Positions 51,101-54,100 of a stretch of 60,000 nucleotides of DNA are shown here, one piece after another. The translations under genes and the position numbers were made by a program. The stretch is taken from NCBI RefSeq assembly GCF_910592395.1, contig NC_088320.1, positions 5,334,001 to 5,394,000 on the forward strand, written 5' to 3'. Below the pieces are notes generated by a model, which was given only the letters and a program-made list of their open reading frames with translations, was not told the origin of the DNA and made no database searches. The stretch is from Lineus longissimus. Lineage: Eukaryota > Nemertea > Pilidiophora > Heteronemertea > Lineidae. Position 1 is the stretch's first letter, and the number at the start of each line of letters is the position of its first letter.

Positions 51101-54100
51101 CAAATACCTCCAGTGTGGACCCTGAACGACTGTCTGCGCCGAAGCCAATCCCTATTGGTGAGTAAAATCTTATTCGTGACATAATCAACGTCTTTTGGCA
51201 ATAAGAGTCGTTCATTTAGTCACATGATATGACTGCCAACTTTCACCGTCGGTCAAGACGGTGTTTTGAATCCTGAGCACCTTGTAGTAGCTCAGACAGG
51301 AGCTACTCCCTCCCATATAGTTTGGATCGTGGTTGGAGAGGCCTATAGTTATAGAAACTTGTTAATAATGTGAAGCGCTTTCAGTGATTGAAACCCCGTG
51401 TTAATTTCATCATTATTAATATCATAATTCAGAGAAACAGCGTGGTTGGTGGAGAATCACAAACGCCGAAGAACTTCGCGCATTGATCCGAAGTCTGCAT
51501 TCCCGCGGCATATGTGAAAAACTCCTGCAGAAGACGCTCCAGAAATATGCGGACTACGCTTGCGAGTCTTGTACCAACGGCAACAATGAGGCATTGGTGA
51601 TGGAGGAGACGCCATTGGACGAGAAATTAACCAATCCCGATACAGGTACAGAAGCATGTTAATCAAAAACTCTTGAGTTGTCTTGTGGTGATATCGAAAG
51701 AAATCTTTGGATCAAGTGATTCCTGTTTAACTCCGCGCTCCTGATTATCAGATCTTTATCCCTAGCTAACAGAATGTTGTTTTTCATAATCTTTGCCACT
51801 CAGCTTGACTTTGGGTTTTACTCGCAAAGTGAATAGTAACTAACGCTGGCATTGATTGCTGTCATTTTTGAGGCGAGATTTTGGTTGATATGCTCAGAAT
51901 AAATTCATAAAAACAGCTTTGTTACATCCATTTTCAGGTGCACCAGATCCCGATGACCCCGATAGCTACCTCAAGAGCGCCCTCTATGAAATGAATATGA
52001 ATGTATTGGATGAAGTGGAAAACATGGAGGAAAGAGTGTATGGTGCAAGTCTTCAGATAAAGGTGACATTGAAATATTCTCTGGTTCCGTCAGAGTCCTT
52101 CAGACATTTTTTAACCGTTATGTCACGTGCCTTTAATCGATAGCAAACTTCGCTCCAATTACAAACACTTTTTAGAAACGCTGACTGCCTCCCCGTTTTT
52201 CCTCTGTGGGTGGTATAAATGGGTTTCTAGCATTGGCCAACAAGCCTCGAAATAACAAATCAGTAGGGCAACCAGTTTAGAGCCCTTTTGGCCTTGGCTA
52301 GTTGGGAAGTTGAAAGAAGATCTGAAAGAGCATGAAGGCCTTTTTTGAGGGTGCTGACTGCCAAGGAATTCAGACATCCTGGCTGGTTGTAGCACAGGGA
52401 CTGTCTGATTCAGAGAGTGTGGCCTTTGACATACTATTGTAGGCAAGGGGATGGTGATATTTACCTCATGTTCTTGTCTTAAAGGGCTGGAAAATTCCTC
52501 AACACAGTTCAGACTCGGAACAGGAAAAAGACTGTAAAGAGAAAGATGTAAAGGATAAGGATGGGAAAGAAAAAGATGCAAAAGAAAAGAAAGAAGGAAA
52601 AATGGAAAAAAAGAAGGAAATTGATGGAAGAACGAAGGAGGGGCGAGCGGAAAAGAAGGAGAAAAAGAAAGAAAAAGATGCCGAATCCAAAGAAAAGGAA
52701 CCAAAACCGGAAAAATCCAAAGCGGAAAAGGAGGCAGAAAAACTAGCCAAGGCCGAAAAGGAGGCAAGAAAAGCTGCAAGGTTGGAGGAACGGAAACTCC
52801 ATGCCCTAGAAAGTGCCAAGTATCGCCTGTTGACTTTGGAGAAGAATATTGAACGCCGCTACCTCAAGCCTCCGCTAAATAAAAGGTGAGTGAATTGTGA
52901 GATTTCTGTTGCACAGGTTTATATTTTACAGAAGGTATCTTCAGTAACAATTATGGCCTGCTGGAATCAATTTTCAAGTAATTAAAAAAAAAGATTATAT
53001 TCCTATGGGACCTATGTACCTGCTCATCAAATTTTTTAACTCTTTGGGTGCTCAACTATATTGTTAAGTTAGAAAATGCCTCTATTGAAAGCAAATCACT
53101 TTTTGTACTGTTTTGAGACCTGGGGAAGGAGGGATAACTTTTTGTGCTCTGATGCAAAGGAAAGAGAATTGCCCTGACAACAGATAAGGTCATTTATCGA
53201 TTTTAGAATTAAAGAATGAAAAACCTGCTGATTTATTCAAGTTTGCTGTGTGTTTGTCTGTTGCTGTTCTGTCCACTTTAACTTCGTGATGAATGTAGGG
53301 ATAGGGGTGGGAAGGGGGGAGTTGTTCACTTGATTGAGTTAAAAAGAACTTTGGAGACAAAACAAATTTTGCAATTCCATAATCCTGTTTTGTCCTCTTT
53401 CATAAAGACTTAGGATGAAAAGGTAGGCGTGATTCATCAACATTTTTCGTCTGTTTTCTGTCCAGAACTTATGTTGTCTGCTTGTGCTGTAAATTTCAAA
53501 TGTCGTCTTCAACATTTTACTTCAGACTTTAGATGTTTTCAATCCAATATGTGTTGTTTTTTCGTTAATGGTTACTGCCAGTGCGGTACCATTGTGGTAC
53601 TGTTGAAATGAAGGGCCAGTTTCGTCAGCAATGCCGTCGCTATCAAAGGTTTCCACAGAGGCACCTGTGTTCGACCTGTGAGAGACAAAGAGGCAATTGA
53701 CTGGGTTTCGTCCAACTCGGGTGTGATTGTTGTGGGGTTTATGTTCGTTTTTAATGCCAAATGTGACTGTGTTGAAAATAGAACCAGTTCTGTGGCTGCG
53801 GTAATATTGTGGTACTGCTGAAATGAAGGGCCAGTTTCGTCAGCAATGTCGCCGCTATCAAAGGTTTCCACAGAGGCACCTGTGTTCGACCTGTGAGAGA
53901 CAAAGAGCCAATTGACTGGGGTTCGTCCAACTCGGGTGAGATTGTTGTGGGGTTTATGTTCGTTTTTAATGCCAAATGTGACTGTGTTGAAAATAGAACC
54001 AGTTCTGTGGCTCCTGTTAAAATTAGCGCCATGCAGTATCCAAAGAAAGATTAATTTCATACTATGTGTCTTTTTATTCTTTGCACTTCTCATTTCTCTA

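Noticed and set aside
52159-52819. Two long minus-strand open frames opposite exon 27
   Set aside because: They are shadows of the purine-rich Lys/Glu exon; their Phe/Ser/Leu content follows from it.
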